DNA of 59,879 bases from an uncultured Porphyromonas sp. (GCA_900539155.1 UQBE01000009.1:1-59879); one strand, 5' to 3'; counted from the first letter of the stretch, positions 16,444-25,331 are shown. Numbers and translations: made by a program. The notes: a model not told the origin generated them from the letters alone.

Positions 16444-18396
16444 CTAGCCTCTGGCATTCATCTGACTCTCTATCTCCTGAAGGATACGCTCGGCAAAGGT
16501 ACTAATTTTTTCTGTACCAGCATCACCCTCGCCCTGCTTGCGCACTGAGACAGTGCCGTCGGCCTGCTCTTGCTCACCGACGATGAGCATGTAGGGGATG
16601 CGCTTGAGCTCATTGTCACGTATCTTGCGACCCACCTTCTCGTTGCGGTCGTCGACTGATACGCTGATGTCATGCTCGCTCAGGGCTGCAGCAACCTCAT
16701 AAGCGTAATCGTTGAAACGCTCCGAGACAGGCAGTATGACCACTTGGTCGGGTGCCAACCATAGGGGGAACTTACCTGCTGTGTGCTCTATGAGCACCGC
16801 TACAAATCGCTCCATCGAGCCAAAGGGTGCGCGGTGTATCATCACTGGGCGGTGCTTCTGATTGTCCTCGCCCGTGTACTCTAGGTCAAAGCGCTCTGGA
16901 AGGTTGTAGTCCACCTGAATGGTACCCAACTGCCAGCGCCTACCGAGTGCATCCTTAACCATAAAGTCAAGCTTAGGACCGTAGAAAGCAGCCTCGTCGT
17001 ACTCGACGTGAGCTGGTAGACCAGCCTCCTGACAAGCCTCGATAATTGCTTGCTCAGCGCGGTCCCAGTTCTCCTCACTACCAATGTACTTGCTACGGTC
17101 TGTCTGGCTACGTAGAGAGATTTGTGCTTCAAAGTTCTCAAAGTCCAGAGCTCTGAAGATAATAAAGATGATGTCCATCACCTTGAGGAACTCCTCCTTT
17201 ACCTGGTCGGGCCGGCAGAAGATGTGTGCATCATCTTGCGTGAAGCCTCGTACACGTGTCAAGCCGTGTAGCTCACCGCTCTGCTCGTAGCGATAGACCG
17301 TGCCAAACTCAGCCAGACGTACTGGCAGGTCTCTGTAAGAGTGCGGCTTGAGCTTGTATATCTCGCAGTGGTGGGGGCAGTTCATCGGCTTTAGCATGAA
17401 AGCCTCACCCTCCTGAGGAGTCGTGATTACTTGGAATGAGTCAGCACCATACTTAGCATAGTGACCACTTGTCTTGTAGAGCTCGACGTTGCCAATGTGA
17501 GGAGTCATCACCTGCTGGTAACCGTAGCGCTTCTGGATGCGCTTGAGAAAGTCCTCCAGCTTGAGCCTCAGCTGCGTACCACGTGGTAGCCAAAGGGGTA
17601 GCCCCTGTCCGACACGCTGTGAGAAGGCGAAGAGTTCCAGCTCCTTGCCGATCTTGCGGTGGTCGCGCTTCTTCGCCTCTTCGAGCATTGCGAGATACTC
17701 ATCGAGGAGCTTCTTCTTGGGGAAGGTGATACCATATATACGAGTCAACTGCTTGCGCGTCTCATCGCCACGCCAGTAAGCACCAGCCACGCTCAGTAGC
17801 TTGACCGCCTTGATAGGAGCTGTGGAGGGAAGGTGCGGACCTCGGCAAAGGTCGGTGAAAGCACCCTGTGTATAGGTTGTGATGGTGCCATCCTCTAAGT
17901 CATTAATCAGCTCTAGCTTGTAGTTTTGTCCCGTCTTCTTGAAGAAGTCTAGCGCATCGCTCTTAGAGATAGCCTTGCGCTCGAGCGTCTCCTTGCGGCG
18001 AGCTAGTTCGAGCATCTTAGCCTCGACCTTGGGTAGATCCTCAGACTTGATTACATCATCGCCAGTATCTATATCGTAGTAGAAGCCCGCCTCGATAGCT
18101 GGCCCTATGCCAAACTGTACGCCAGGGTAAAGCTCCTGTAGAGCCTCCGCCATAAGGTGAGCCGAAGTGTGCCAGAAAGCGTGCTTGCCACCCTCGTCCT
18201 CCCACTTGAGGAGCTTGATGTGAGCGTCCTGCATCAGCGGTGTACGCACATCTATGAGCTTGCCATCGCACTCAGCAGCCAGCACCTCCTGCGCCAGCCG
18301 CTCGCTGATGCTATTCGCTATATCTAGAGGGGTGACCCCCTGCTTCATTTCCTTGACACTACCATCGGGTAGCGTGATACGTATCTGATCAGACAT
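16444..18396 (-). CDS. thrS: Threonyl-tRNA synthetase
   Basis: Class II synthetase of 650 residues from the ATG at 18396 (MSDQIRITLPDGSVKEMKQG), which begins exactly with the TGS domain. The longer open frame up to 18534 would run through the promoter and is rejected. TGS (~1-62) is followed by the editing domain (HTSAHLMAEAL with zinc-like His residues), the catalytic core with MNCPHHCEIYK, whose Cys and His residues bind zinc, and the anticodon-binding domain (VVILPVSERFNDYAYEV). It is the first gene of the thrS-infC-rpmI-rplT operon. Confidence 0.95.
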   Translation of the reverse strand: MSDQIRITLPDGSVKEMKQGVTPLDIANSISERLAQEVLAAECDGKLIDVRTPLMQDAHIKLLKWEDEGGKHAFWHTSAHLMAEALQELYPGVQFGIGPAIEAGFYYDIDTGDDVIKSEDLPKVEAKMLELARRKETLERKAISKSDALDFFKKTGQNYKLELINDLEDGTITTYTQGAFTDLCRGPHLPSTAPIKAVKLLSVAGAYWRGDETRKQLTRIYGITFPKKKLLDEYLAMLEEAKKRDHRKIGKELELFAFSQRVGQGLPLWLPRGTQLRLKLEDFLKRIQKRYGYQQVMTPHIGNVELYKTSGHYAKYGADSFQVITTPQEGEAFMLKPMNCPHHCEIYKLKPHSYRDLPVRLAEFGTVYRYEQSGELHGLTRVRGFTQDDAHIFCRPDQVKEEFLKVMDIIFIIFRALDFENFEAQISLRSQTDRSKYIGSEENWDRAEQAIIEACQEAGLPAHVEYDEAAFYGPKLDFMVKDALGRRWQLGTIQVDYNLPERFDLEYTGEDNQKHRPVMIHRAPFGSMERFVAVLIEHTAGKFPLWLAPDQVVILPVSERFNDYAYEVAAALSEHDISVSVDDRNEKVGRKIRDNELKRIPYMLIVGEQEQADGTVSVRKQGEGDAGTEKISTFAERILQEIESQMNARG

Positions 18397-18479
18397 AAGT
18401 GGTGTGTTGTAGTCGACGAAATATATAGTAAAGGAGACTGCTGCCATCCGCAATAGTCTCAAAAAAGGTATATACGCCA

Positions 18480-18510
18480 CAAAGGTACAAAAAAAGCTCT
18501 CACTGGGAAA
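18480..18510 (-). promoter_or_regulatory. thrS operon promoter
   Basis: On the minus strand the sequence reads TTTC-N19-TACCTTTG, one mismatch from the Bacteroidota consensus TTTG-N19-TAnnTTTG. The start would lie near 18473, giving a leader of about 77 nt before the ATG at 18396. Confidence 0.6.
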
Positions 18511-18576
18511 GGACCGCCATGCGGACCTACACACTGCAATACTTGCAGGAAAGCTATCGTAGCAGGGTGACTTCGT

Positions 18577-19626
18577 TTAGTACCTTAGTGCGAAGATTTG
18601 CGTCAGGAGGTCTAGGTAGATGGTGCGTGCCGAGGCATTGACCCCGTGGGCACCCTTGGCGTCACCGTCGGCACGTCGTATGGCGGAGATAATGTTGAGC
18701 GTCTGCTGCTTGGAGTAGAGGCGCATAGCCGACTGGTACATCCGTGCCATCGACTCATACTTCAGGTTGAGCGCTTCCTGTATGCTTTTCTGGCTATTGG
18801 ACGGCAGGTAGTGCGCGACCATCAGATTGGCAAAGAAGCCGTAGAGCGATGCGATAATCTGCGGTACGGGGTATCGCTTTTCGTCCTCCGCCATAGCGAG
18901 TGCTATCTGCAGAGCCTCCTCGTCTTTGCGTCGCTGCACTGCGTTGAGTAGGTCGTAGGGTCCGTACTTACGTGACCTACTTACGACCTGCTGCACCATA
19001 GCACGTGAGATGAGTCCGCCAGCGCTCTTGGCAGGTATGGCGAGCTTTTGCAGCTCCGTGTGGAGCGTCTCTAGGTCATATCCTACCCGCTCGATCAGCG
19101 TCGAGATAGCTTGCGGAGCCAACTGCAAGCCTAGTCCCTCAGCCATCTGGATCATCGCCTCTCTTAGTTCGTTGTCACGTCTGACGGGTACCGACTCGAT
19201 GAGCGCCACTTGCGACTTGAGCGCCTGCGCATTCTTCTTGGCTGCAGCGGGGAGCGCGTCGTGGTATAGTATAAGGAGTGTGGTACCCTCGGCAAAGGTG
19301 GTCGCATCGCGTATCAACTCAGCAATGCCGTACGGCTTCTTGAGGACGGTGCTCTTCTTTATATCCTGCGCGTCGCGCAGGACAATGAGACGCTTTGGCG
19401 CGAACATGGAGAAGGTCTGCGCCTGCTGTAGCACCTCGGGAGCTGTCGTCTCGGAGCCGAAGTAGACGACCAGCTGGGTCGTGCGCTCCTCTCGTGGGAT
19501 GTAGTGCTCGACTATCAGCTCCTCTAGGCGATTGATGTAGTAGCTCTCCTCCCCGTAGCCTAGCACGAGGGGCGGAAGCGGTTGACCCGACTTGATGAGG
19601 TCGCTAATCTGTACGAGTTCAGTCAT
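18577..19626 (-). CDS. holA: DNA polymerase III delta subunit
   Basis: Clamp-loader subunit of 349 residues. The start at 19626 (MTELVQISDLIKSGQPLP) is preferred to the in-frame GTG and ATG upstream, because it fits the promoter at 19695-19725 and the family's N terminus. LVLGYGEESYYINRLEELI is the conserved opening of HolA, followed by VVYFGSETTAPEVLQQAQTFSMFAPKRLIVLRDAQ. The C-terminal domain (YGFFANLMVAHYL, SAIRRADGDAKG) matches the delta collar domain. Delta opens the beta clamp for loading. Transcribed separately from thrS. Confidence 0.88.
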   Translation of the reverse strand: MTELVQISDLIKSGQPLPPLVLGYGEESYYINRLEELIVEHYIPREERTTQLVVYFGSETTAPEVLQQAQTFSMFAPKRLIVLRDAQDIKKSTVLKKPYGIAELIRDATTFAEGTTLLILYHDALPAAAKKNAQALKSQVALIESVPVRRDNELREAMIQMAEGLGLQLAPQAISTLIERVGYDLETLHTELQKLAIPAKSAGGLISRAMVQQVVSRSRKYGPYDLLNAVQRRKDEEALQIALAMAEDEKRYPVPQIIASLYGFFANLMVAHYLPSNSQKSIQEALNLKYESMARMYQSAMRLYSKQQTLNIISAIRRADGDAKGAHGVNASARTIYLDLLTQIFALRY

Positions 19627-19694
19627 AGGGGACATCTTCCTACTAGTCGGAGACGACACCAATGTTGTGTCGTCATCCGCCTTGCGTTGCTTGG

Positions 19695-19725
19695 CAAAGG
19701 TAGTGAATTGGTCTGAGTCAAGAAA
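19695..19725 (-). promoter_or_regulatory. holA promoter
   Basis: The minus strand reads TTTC-N19-TACCTTTG, the same variant as upstream of thrS. It gives a leader of about 60 nt to the ATG at 19626. Confidence 0.55.
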
Positions 19726-19762
19726 TGAGAACTACTACTGAGTGAGACGGGTAGTCATCTAC

Positions 19763-21184
19763 TTATGGAACGACGACCTTGTGACCTCCAACGATGTAGA
19801 CTCCTTGTGGCAAATCACGAATAGCCTCGTCGTAGTCATCCGAGATGCGCACGACCTCGCCCGACATGGTGTAGACGATGTGACGGCTGTCGGTGGTCAG
19901 TACTACGGGAGTAATGGCATTCGGGGTAGCTGGCAGGTGTGCGTTAAACCAATCCACATTCCGCCGAAGCGAAGTCGTGAGTTTCTCTGCTACACTGTGC
20001 AAGGGCTGGGTGGTTACCCCCGCCTCAGCCCAGCGCAACTTGTCTTGCCGGTAAGCCGCCTCATAAGGTGCAAAGCACTTTTCCAGATAGTTCAGCCACT
20101 CGTTGGATAGGGTCAGGTACACTTCTTGCCACACCTTGCCAACGGCTGAGTTAAAGTCGTCGTCCTTCAGTAGCTCACCAATCCAGTGAGGGGCAAAGAC
20201 ATAAGAGGCTGTCATCCTAAAGGTGTAGTCCGTTTTCTCTCGATTCATACAGGTGAGATCCCAGATGGGACCAGCCACCCACTTGCTATCCTCACCTAAG
20301 TCTTTGTGTAAGTAGAAGCTCCCGTGGAAGCCATCGGGATTGTCCATGACTTCTTGAATGATGAAAAAGCGAGCCATCGCGTCGACATCGATACGCTCCT
20401 CCCAGCGACTGGTCGCTTTGTCTGGAGCATAGATGTCACTGTTGAGACCTTTAAACTCCGCAGTGAGCCACTCTTTCTGCGCCGTCGAGAGGCGCTTCGG
20501 TGAGTGGTGGGTTATGTTGATAATCCAGCGGTCATTCTCTCTGAATCTTATTTGGTTGTCCTCCCTGTAGTTGTCCACCTCCACAAGCCATCCTCCTGGT
20601 ATAGTGGCAGCCTCCTCGTTAAGGTCGGGCTGCTCGTAGATGTTGACACGACTCTTCGCTATTCGTATAGTCTCTGTCAGCAGGTAGAGACCGATGTACT
20701 CGCCGTTGAGCACTACTTCAATAGGTCGGGTGGAGGGCGTCCACGCCATCCCTATTAGCTCGCCGAGCTTCATCCCAGCCATCGTGGGAGCCCAAAACTT
20801 CAGTAGAGCCCAGTGCTTACTCTTCGGCATTCCTAAGAGAGATAGCTTTTCGTCTAGCTTGAGCCGATAGGGCTTCTTGTCGGCTTTCCAAGAGGAGTGT
20901 CCTCTGCCACGAATGTTCATCTCCAGAGGCGCAGTAGCGGTGCCTAGGCTAACCTCCTTTGCGGGGTCGGTGATATAAAATGTAGCTCGCTTATACTCTT
21001 CCTTCGAGACTATAGGCTTGCCATCGGCCGTGCTGATATACATTATGGGGATAGTCCGTGACGGCTCTACCGTAGCGTCAGCGGGTAGCTCTGCATTCTG
21101 CTGTCCGCTACAAGGAAGTAGTGCGCTAAGCATCACGCCCAGCGTCAAAAAGAGTATGCTACCAATAGAATTACACTTCATCAT
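19763..21184 (-). CDS. CotH-kinase-family secreted protein with T9SS sorting domain
   Basis: Protein of 473 residues. An N-terminal signal (SILFLTLGVMLSALLPC) is followed by a CotH-like core: MNIRGRGHSSWKADKKPYRLKL, GEYIGLYLLTETIRIAKSRVNI and WVAGPIWDLTCMN, the blocks that carry the ATP and metal ligands in CotH-type protein kinases. The last ~55 residues (HIVYTMSGEVVRI ... LPQGVYIVGGHKVVV) have the form of a T9SS type A sorting domain, so export through the Por machinery encoded at 32.5-39.1 kb is expected. LLPC could serve as a lipobox, but Pro at -1 is unusual. Kinase activity is unproven. Confidence 0.82.
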   Translation of the reverse strand: MMKCNSIGSILFLTLGVMLSALLPCSGQQNAELPADATVEPSRTIPIMYISTADGKPIVSKEEYKRATFYITDPAKEVSLGTATAPLEMNIRGRGHSSWKADKKPYRLKLDEKLSLLGMPKSKHWALLKFWAPTMAGMKLGELIGMAWTPSTRPIEVVLNGEYIGLYLLTETIRIAKSRVNIYEQPDLNEEAATIPGGWLVEVDNYREDNQIRFRENDRWIINITHHSPKRLSTAQKEWLTAEFKGLNSDIYAPDKATSRWEERIDVDAMARFFIIQEVMDNPDGFHGSFYLHKDLGEDSKWVAGPIWDLTCMNREKTDYTFRMTASYVFAPHWIGELLKDDDFNSAVGKVWQEVYLTLSNEWLNYLEKCFAPYEAAYRQDKLRWAEAGVTTQPLHSVAEKLTTSLRRNVDWFNAHLPATPNAITPVVLTTDSRHIVYTMSGEVVRISDDYDEAIRDLPQGVYIVGGHKVVVP

Positions 21185-21245
21185 AGCTCTATAACCTTTG
21201 ATACAGTTCTTTCATCTTTACTTGCTCGTGTGCGCATGTCTCTCC

Positions 21246-22022
21246 TTACCAGTCAAAGACGATGCTCTTCATCTCCTCGGGGGATTGGAGGAGGCTCTCG
21301 ACAGTGCGGATGCCGAGCTGGAGATGCTGCTCCGCAAAGTGTGCCGTCACGTAGCTATCGCTCTCGTCGCTCTTGACCCCCTCGGGTGTCATCGGCATAT
21401 CGCTCACCATCAGGAGAGCACCCGTCGGGATGCGATTCGCATAGCCCACAGTAAAGAGCGTAGCCGTCTCCATATCAATGGCATCCGCATGGGTCGTGCG
21501 TAGGTACTCCTTGAAATGCTCGTCATGCTCCCAGAGCCGTCTATTCGTCGTGTAGACCGTCCCTGGCGCATAGGATATGCCCGCCTCGAGGAGCGCATTG
21601 CTACAAGCTTTGAGCACATTAAAGGAGGGGAGCGACGGTACCTCACGAGGCATATAGTCGTCGCTCGTACCCTCGCCACGTATCGCTGCAATCGGGAGGA
21701 CGTAGTCCCCCAGCGTCAGCTGCGACTTGAGTCCGCCACACTTACCGAGGAAGACCACTGCCCGTGGCTCAATGGCCGAGAGCAGGTCCATAATCGTCGC
21801 CGCATTGGGACTGCCCATGCCAATGTGTATCATCGTCATCTCCGCATTGCCACAGTTTGGCATCGAGGCGCTCTCGCCTAGGATCGGCTCGCCGATCTTC
21901 TTGGCAAAAGCTTGCAGGTAGCTCGTGAAGTTGGTCAGGAGTATGTGTGGTGCAAACTCCTCGAGGCTCCGTGTGGTGTACCTCGTTAACCAATTGGTAG
22001 CAATCTCTTTCTTTGTTTTCAT
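21246..22022 (-). CDS. amn: AMP nucleosidase
   Basis: Short-form enzyme of 258 residues, the size normal in Bacteroidota (E. coli Amn has an extra N-terminal domain). It hydrolyses AMP to adenine and ribose 5-phosphate. The nucleoside-phosphorylase-like fold is seen in IHIGMGSPNAATIMDLLSAI, VFLGKCGGLKSQLTLGDYVLP and AIDMETATLFTVGY, the last with the Glu that contacts the ribose. It is divergent from the HsdR_N gene with only 54 nt between the ATGs. The rightward promoter of that gene overlaps its first codons. Confidence 0.88.
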   Translation of the reverse strand: MKTKKEIATNWLTRYTTRSLEEFAPHILLTNFTSYLQAFAKKIGEPILGESASMPNCGNAEMTMIHIGMGSPNAATIMDLLSAIEPRAVVFLGKCGGLKSQLTLGDYVLPIAAIRGEGTSDDYMPREVPSLPSFNVLKACSNALLEAGISYAPGTVYTTNRRLWEHDEHFKEYLRTTHADAIDMETATLFTVGYANRIPTGALLMVSDMPMTPEGVKSDESDSYVTAHFAEQHLQLGIRTVESLLQSPEEMKSIVFDW

Positions 22023-22042
22023 TGGTGGAAATGGTAACTTTG
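22012..22042 (+). promoter_or_regulatory. Perfect TTTG-N19-TAACTTTG promoter for the HsdR_N gene
   Basis: TTTG (22012-22015), a 19-nt spacer and TAACTTTG (22035-22042) match the Bacteroidota consensus exactly. The -33 box lies beside and inside the first codons of the divergent amn gene. Start near 22049, leader about 28 nt. Confidence 0.65.
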
Positions 22043-22068
22043 CACCGTCTAATAGCAGTAGTGCGAAG

Positions 22069-22076
22069 CAAAGTTA
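22069..22076 (-). promoter_or_regulatory. -7 box (TAACTTTG) for amn
   Basis: The minus strand reads TAACTTTG. The start would be near 22062, giving a leader of about 40 nt and a transcript that overlaps the opposite leader by about a dozen nucleotides. No -33 box is seen. Confidence 0.4.
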
Positions 22077-22553
22077 ATGAAACCCCTCCACTTACCCTCT
22101 TACCCTGCTCTCATTGAGGAGCAGGCAGGGCGTTCGGTCATATACGACGTTTATCGTCAGAGTATGGTCGCACTAACCCCTGAGGAGTGGGTGCGTCAGC
22201 ACTTCCTGCACTATCTCTCGGATCATCTAGGCTACCCGCGCCTCTCCATACAGGTGGAGAGCCTCGTTGCCAGCTCCATACGTCAAGACCGCTTTGACGC
22301 GATGATCTACGGCCCTGGTGGACGAGTCCTCGCGCTCATCGAGTGCAAGGCTCCCGAAGTGCCACTCTCACAGGAGACGGTCAACCAAATCTCGCGCTAC
22401 AATGCGCACTACCACGCACCGCTCCTGATGATGACCAACGGGCTCACCCACCTCGTCCTGCAGATAGACTACGCCACAGCCACGGCAAAACCGCTCGCCG
22501 AGATACCCTCTTACCAGCGAGCCCTCGACATACTCCAAACCTCAAAGGTCTAA
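22077..22553 (+). CDS. HsdR_N-domain (type I restriction R N-terminus-like) protein
   Basis: Stand-alone protein of 158 residues with a PD-(D/E)xK nuclease-like fold. The key block is DRFDAMIYGPGGRVLALIECKAP, where D, then E-x-K, form the putative metal site, preceded by VRQHFLHYLSDHLGYP. No helicase, methylase or specificity genes are near, so this is not an R-M system. Such orphan HsdR_N proteins are conserved in Bacteroidota housekeeping loci, commonly near holA. The nuclease role is inferred from the motif only. It has its own consensus promoter. Confidence 0.8.
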   Translation: MKPLHLPSYPALIEEQAGRSVIYDVYRQSMVALTPEEWVRQHFLHYLSDHLGYPRLSIQVESLVASSIRQDRFDAMIYGPGGRVLALIECKAPEVPLSQETVNQISRYNAHYHAPLLMMTNGLTHLVLQIDYATATAKPLAEIPSYQRALDILQTSKV

Positions 22554-22580
22554 TCTCTAACTTCTAACCTCTAAAGTCTC

Positions 22581-23531
22581 ATGCCATACTTACTAGAAGC
22601 AGAGCATATCGTCAAGCGATACAAGAACCACCTCGCCCTCGACGATGTCTCCATACAAGTCCAGCCCAATAGCGTATTCGGACTCCTCGGTCCCAACGGC
22701 GCTGGCAAGAGTACCCTCATCAAGATTATCAACAAAATCCTCCTCGCCGACAGCGGCACCGTACTGCTCAACGGCCAGGAGATGACTTACGAAGATATAC
22801 GCCATATCGGCTACCTCCCCGAGGAGCGTGGACTCTATAAGAAGATGAAGGTCGGTGACCAAGCCATCTACCTGGCTCGTCTGCACGGACTATCCCGACA
22901 GGAGGCGCAGCAGGAGCTGAAGCACTGGTTTGAGAAGTTTGACATCATGCCCTGGTGGCACCGTAAGGTCGAGGAGCTGTCTAAGGGTATGCAGCAGAAG
23001 GTTCAGTTCATCTGCACCGTCATTCACCGTCCCAAGCTACTCATCTTCGATGAACCCTTTAGCGGTTTCGACCCAGTCAATGCGGAGCTCCTCAAGCGTG
23101 AGATTCTAGAGCTGCGAGACAACGGCTGTGCCGTCATCTTCTCCACGCACAATATGCAGTCTGTCGAGGAGATCTGCGACGACATCGCCCTCATCAACCA
23201 GAGCAAGGTGGTACTCCGTGGAGATGTGACCGAGGTCAAGCGAAGCCACTTCGACGGCGTCGCCTCGCTACTCATAGCTGGCGAGGGGTATCGTCCAGAC
23301 TGGGTCGAGTCTCTGACCGAGCAGCAGATCGAGCTACTCGAGATCAAGCGGGAGGGACACGATATGCGCGTCCGCCTCAAAGACCCGCAGCAGCGTGACG
23401 TACGCGCCCTCGCGGGACTAGTCCCCACAGACCTGCACCTCCTAGAGGTAGCGCAGGAGATACCCTCTATGCAGGAGATATTTATCCGCACCACCACAGC
23501 TCAAGCTCAGCCCGCTACGACCACCCTTTAA
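22581..23531 (+). CDS. ABC exporter ATP-binding subunit (NatA-like)
   Basis: ATPase of 316 residues: Walker A GPNGAGKS (37-44), signature LSKGMQQK (~133-140), Walker B LLIFDEP (~155-161) and H-loop STHNMQSVEEICDD. The SKGMQQK variant and the ~85-residue C-terminal extension are typical of NatA-type ATPases. With the permease encoded 14 nt downstream it would form an inner-membrane ABC-2 exporter; NatAB exports Na+, but the substrate here is unknown. A short TCTAAC-rich tract separates it from the HsdR_N gene. Confidence 0.85.
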   Translation: MPYLLEAEHIVKRYKNHLALDDVSIQVQPNSVFGLLGPNGAGKSTLIKIINKILLADSGTVLLNGQEMTYEDIRHIGYLPEERGLYKKMKVGDQAIYLARLHGLSRQEAQQELKHWFEKFDIMPWWHRKVEELSKGMQQKVQFICTVIHRPKLLIFDEPFSGFDPVNAELLKREILELRDNGCAVIFSTHNMQSVEEICDDIALINQSKVVLRGDVTEVKRSHFDGVASLLIAGEGYRPDWVESLTEQQIELLEIKREGHDMRVRLKDPQQRDVRALAGLVPTDLHLLEVAQEIPSMQEIFIRTTTAQAQPATTTL

Positions 23532-23545
23532 CCAGACCCACTCTT

Positions 23546-24889
23546 ATGAACAAGAAATCACCCTCCAAGCTTTCCATACTCATCGAGCGAGAATACATGG
23601 TGCGTGTCAAGAAGAAGTCCTTCATTGTCACCACCCTCCTCGTCCCCATCCTCATTGCGGCTATCTTCTTTATCGTTATCTACGTTAGTATGAGTTCGCT
23701 CAGTGACGAGCGTGTCGCCGTCATTGACGAGACGGGACTCTATAGCGACGTGCTAGCCGACAACGAGTACTACACCTTTATCCAAAGCTCCGAGCCGCTC
23801 GAGGCTTATACCGACAAGGCGAAGCTCGAGGAGGAGGGACTCTCAGCGGTCCTCTATATAAAAGACACGCTGATGAACAATCCCAACGGCTGGAGCCTTT
23901 ACTCCTACAAGAAGCTCCCCGACGGTATCGTCCGCTACATCAATGATGCTTTTACCGAGCGACTCAAGGAGCAGCGCATCGCTCAGTACGATATAGAGGG
24001 ACTCCCCGAGATCATCGACGATGTGGAGACGACTATCTCCGTACCCACCTATCAGTGGGATGCCAAGGGCGAGGAGGCTAAGTCTAGTGGCACACTGGCC
24101 GGAGTCATCGGTATGATCCTCTCGGGTATCATCCTCGCCTTCATGTCGAACTATTCGGGACAGGTGATGAGCGGTGTGCTGGAGGAAAAGAAGAACCGCA
24201 TCATGGAGGTCATCGTCAGCACCGTACGACCCATCGAGATGATGATCTCAAAGATGGTCGGTGTCTTCCTCGTCGGACTGACACAGGTCGCTATCTGGTT
24301 AATCTTTGCGGGGATTATCTTTGTCGTCGGCTCACTAGTCGCCGTGGGTGGCGTCTACGACCTCTCGGCACTCTCGCAGCTAGACCCCGCACAGATGGGC
24401 GGTCTCGCTGGCGGTATGAGTATGGACTCCGTCACCGAGATGCAGTCTAGCCTAGAGGTGCTACAGAGCATCAACTTCGTACAGCTCATCATCATGCTCC
24501 TCGTCTACTTCATCGGGGGCTACCTCCTCTACGCTTCGCTCTTTGCAGCAATCGGGTCGAGCGTATCAAGCGACGAAGATGCCAGCCAGTTTATGATGCC
24601 GTTTGTCCTCGTCATGATGCTCGGCTTCTACATCGCTATGGGTAGCATGGACAATCCCGATGGCACGATGGCCTTCTGGGGCAGTATCGTCCCCTTCTCG
24701 TCACCCTTCGTGATGATGGTCCGACTACCCTATGGGGTCGCCACGTGGGAGCTCATCCTCAGCATCGTGCTGCTCTACCTCACTGCCTTTGGTATCGCCT
24801 GGCTAGCTGCCCGCATCTATCGTGTCGGCATCCTCTTCACGGGCAAGAAACCCTCTCTGCGCGACCTCTGGAGCTGGCTACGGATCTAG
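23546..24889 (+). CDS. ABC-2 exporter permease (NatB-like)
   Basis: Membrane protein of 447 residues. The first helix (VTTLLVPILIAAIFFIVIYVSM, ~residues 28-50) is followed by an ~130-residue external domain. About five further helices come after residue 185, beginning with GVIGMILSGIILAFM and the cytoplasmic block EEKKNRIMEVIVSTVRPIEMMISKM, which is the coupling signature of NatB/ABC-2 permeases. It is the second and last gene of the operon, followed by a strong terminator. Confidence 0.85.
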   Translation: MNKKSPSKLSILIEREYMVRVKKKSFIVTTLLVPILIAAIFFIVIYVSMSSLSDERVAVIDETGLYSDVLADNEYYTFIQSSEPLEAYTDKAKLEEEGLSAVLYIKDTLMNNPNGWSLYSYKKLPDGIVRYINDAFTERLKEQRIAQYDIEGLPEIIDDVETTISVPTYQWDAKGEEAKSSGTLAGVIGMILSGIILAFMSNYSGQVMSGVLEEKKNRIMEVIVSTVRPIEMMISKMVGVFLVGLTQVAIWLIFAGIIFVVGSLVAVGGVYDLSALSQLDPAQMGGLAGGMSMDSVTEMQSSLEVLQSINFVQLIIMLLVYFIGGYLLYASLFAAIGSSVSSDEDASQFMMPFVLVMMLGFYIAMGSMDNPDGTMAFWGSIVPFSSPFVMMVRLPYGVATWELILSIVLLYLTAFGIAWLAARIYRVGILFTGKKPSLRDLWSWLRI

Positions 24890-24933
24890 TGGTTAGTGGT
24901 TAGTAGGTTAGTAGTTAGTGGTTAGTGGTTAGC
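24888..24933. repeat. TTAGTGG simple repeat tract
   Basis: Irregular tandem copies of (G)TTAGTGG and TTAGTAG directly follow the permease stop codon. Similar TTAGAG-type tracts (in either orientation) occur at 22553-22575, 25069-25084 and 49062-49093. Confidence 0.6.
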
Positions 24934-24966
24934 GAAAGCCACACAGCCCCAGCGACTTACCGCATC

Positions 24967-25003
24967 AGCACCCTCACCGCTCAGCAGGTGGGGGTGCTTT
25001 TTC
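24967..25003 (+). terminator. Terminator of the NatAB-like operon
   Basis: AGCACCCTCACC pairs with GGTGGGGGTGCT (one G-U) around an 8-nt loop, followed by TTTTTCTT. Confidence 0.85.
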
Positions 25004-25034
25004 TTGTCCTACTGTATGCCGTGGTACACCTCTC

Positions 25035-25052
25035 GAGACTGTTGCAAAAGTC
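25035..25052. repeat. Solo MITE terminal repeat
   Basis: GAGACTGTTGCAAAAGTC is identical to the left terminal repeat of the MITE at 28497-28697, here without a partner end nearby. Confidence 0.6.
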
Positions 25053-25068
25053 AGCAGTCTTATAATGT

Positions 25069-25331
25069 GTCTCTAACCTCTAATTATCGGGGAATTTCGT
25101 CCGACTCCCTCCTTTCTCGAATATCCACGTGGGGAATCTCAAATCTCCACGTGGATATTTTTTATTTTCCACGTGGGCGTCATTCATTTCCTCCGAAGTT
25201 TCATTTGATTCCTCCGAAGAATTTTTTCTTCCCCACGTGGAAAATAAAAATTCTCCACGTGGGCATTTCGAAATATCCACGTGGAAATCACTTTTCCCGA
25301 CACGGCTCTGTATCGATATGTAGTCGATTCT
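25069..25331 (+). repeat. CCACGTGG element, copy A
   Basis: Six CCACGTGG palindromes start at 25125, 25147, 25169, 25233, 25255 and 25277. The arms 25159-25177 and 25232-25250 are a perfect 19-bp inverted repeat (CCCACGTGGAAAATAAAAA), around a loop with two CCTCCGAAG copies and the core box (minus strand TCAAATGAAACTTCGGAG, 25191-25208). An inverted second copy lies at 48842-49093. The left edge is GTCTCTAACCTCTAAT, the right edge CGATATGTAGTC. The stretch stays open in several frames only because the repeats lack stops; I do not call a gene. Confidence 0.8.

Noticed and set aside
18397..18534. 46-residue N-terminal extension of ThrRS
   Set aside because: It runs through the promoter, and the TGS domain starts exactly at ATG 18396.
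22077..22553. Type I restriction system
   Set aside because: Only an HsdR_N-like domain is present, with no helicase, methylase or specificity subunit nearby.
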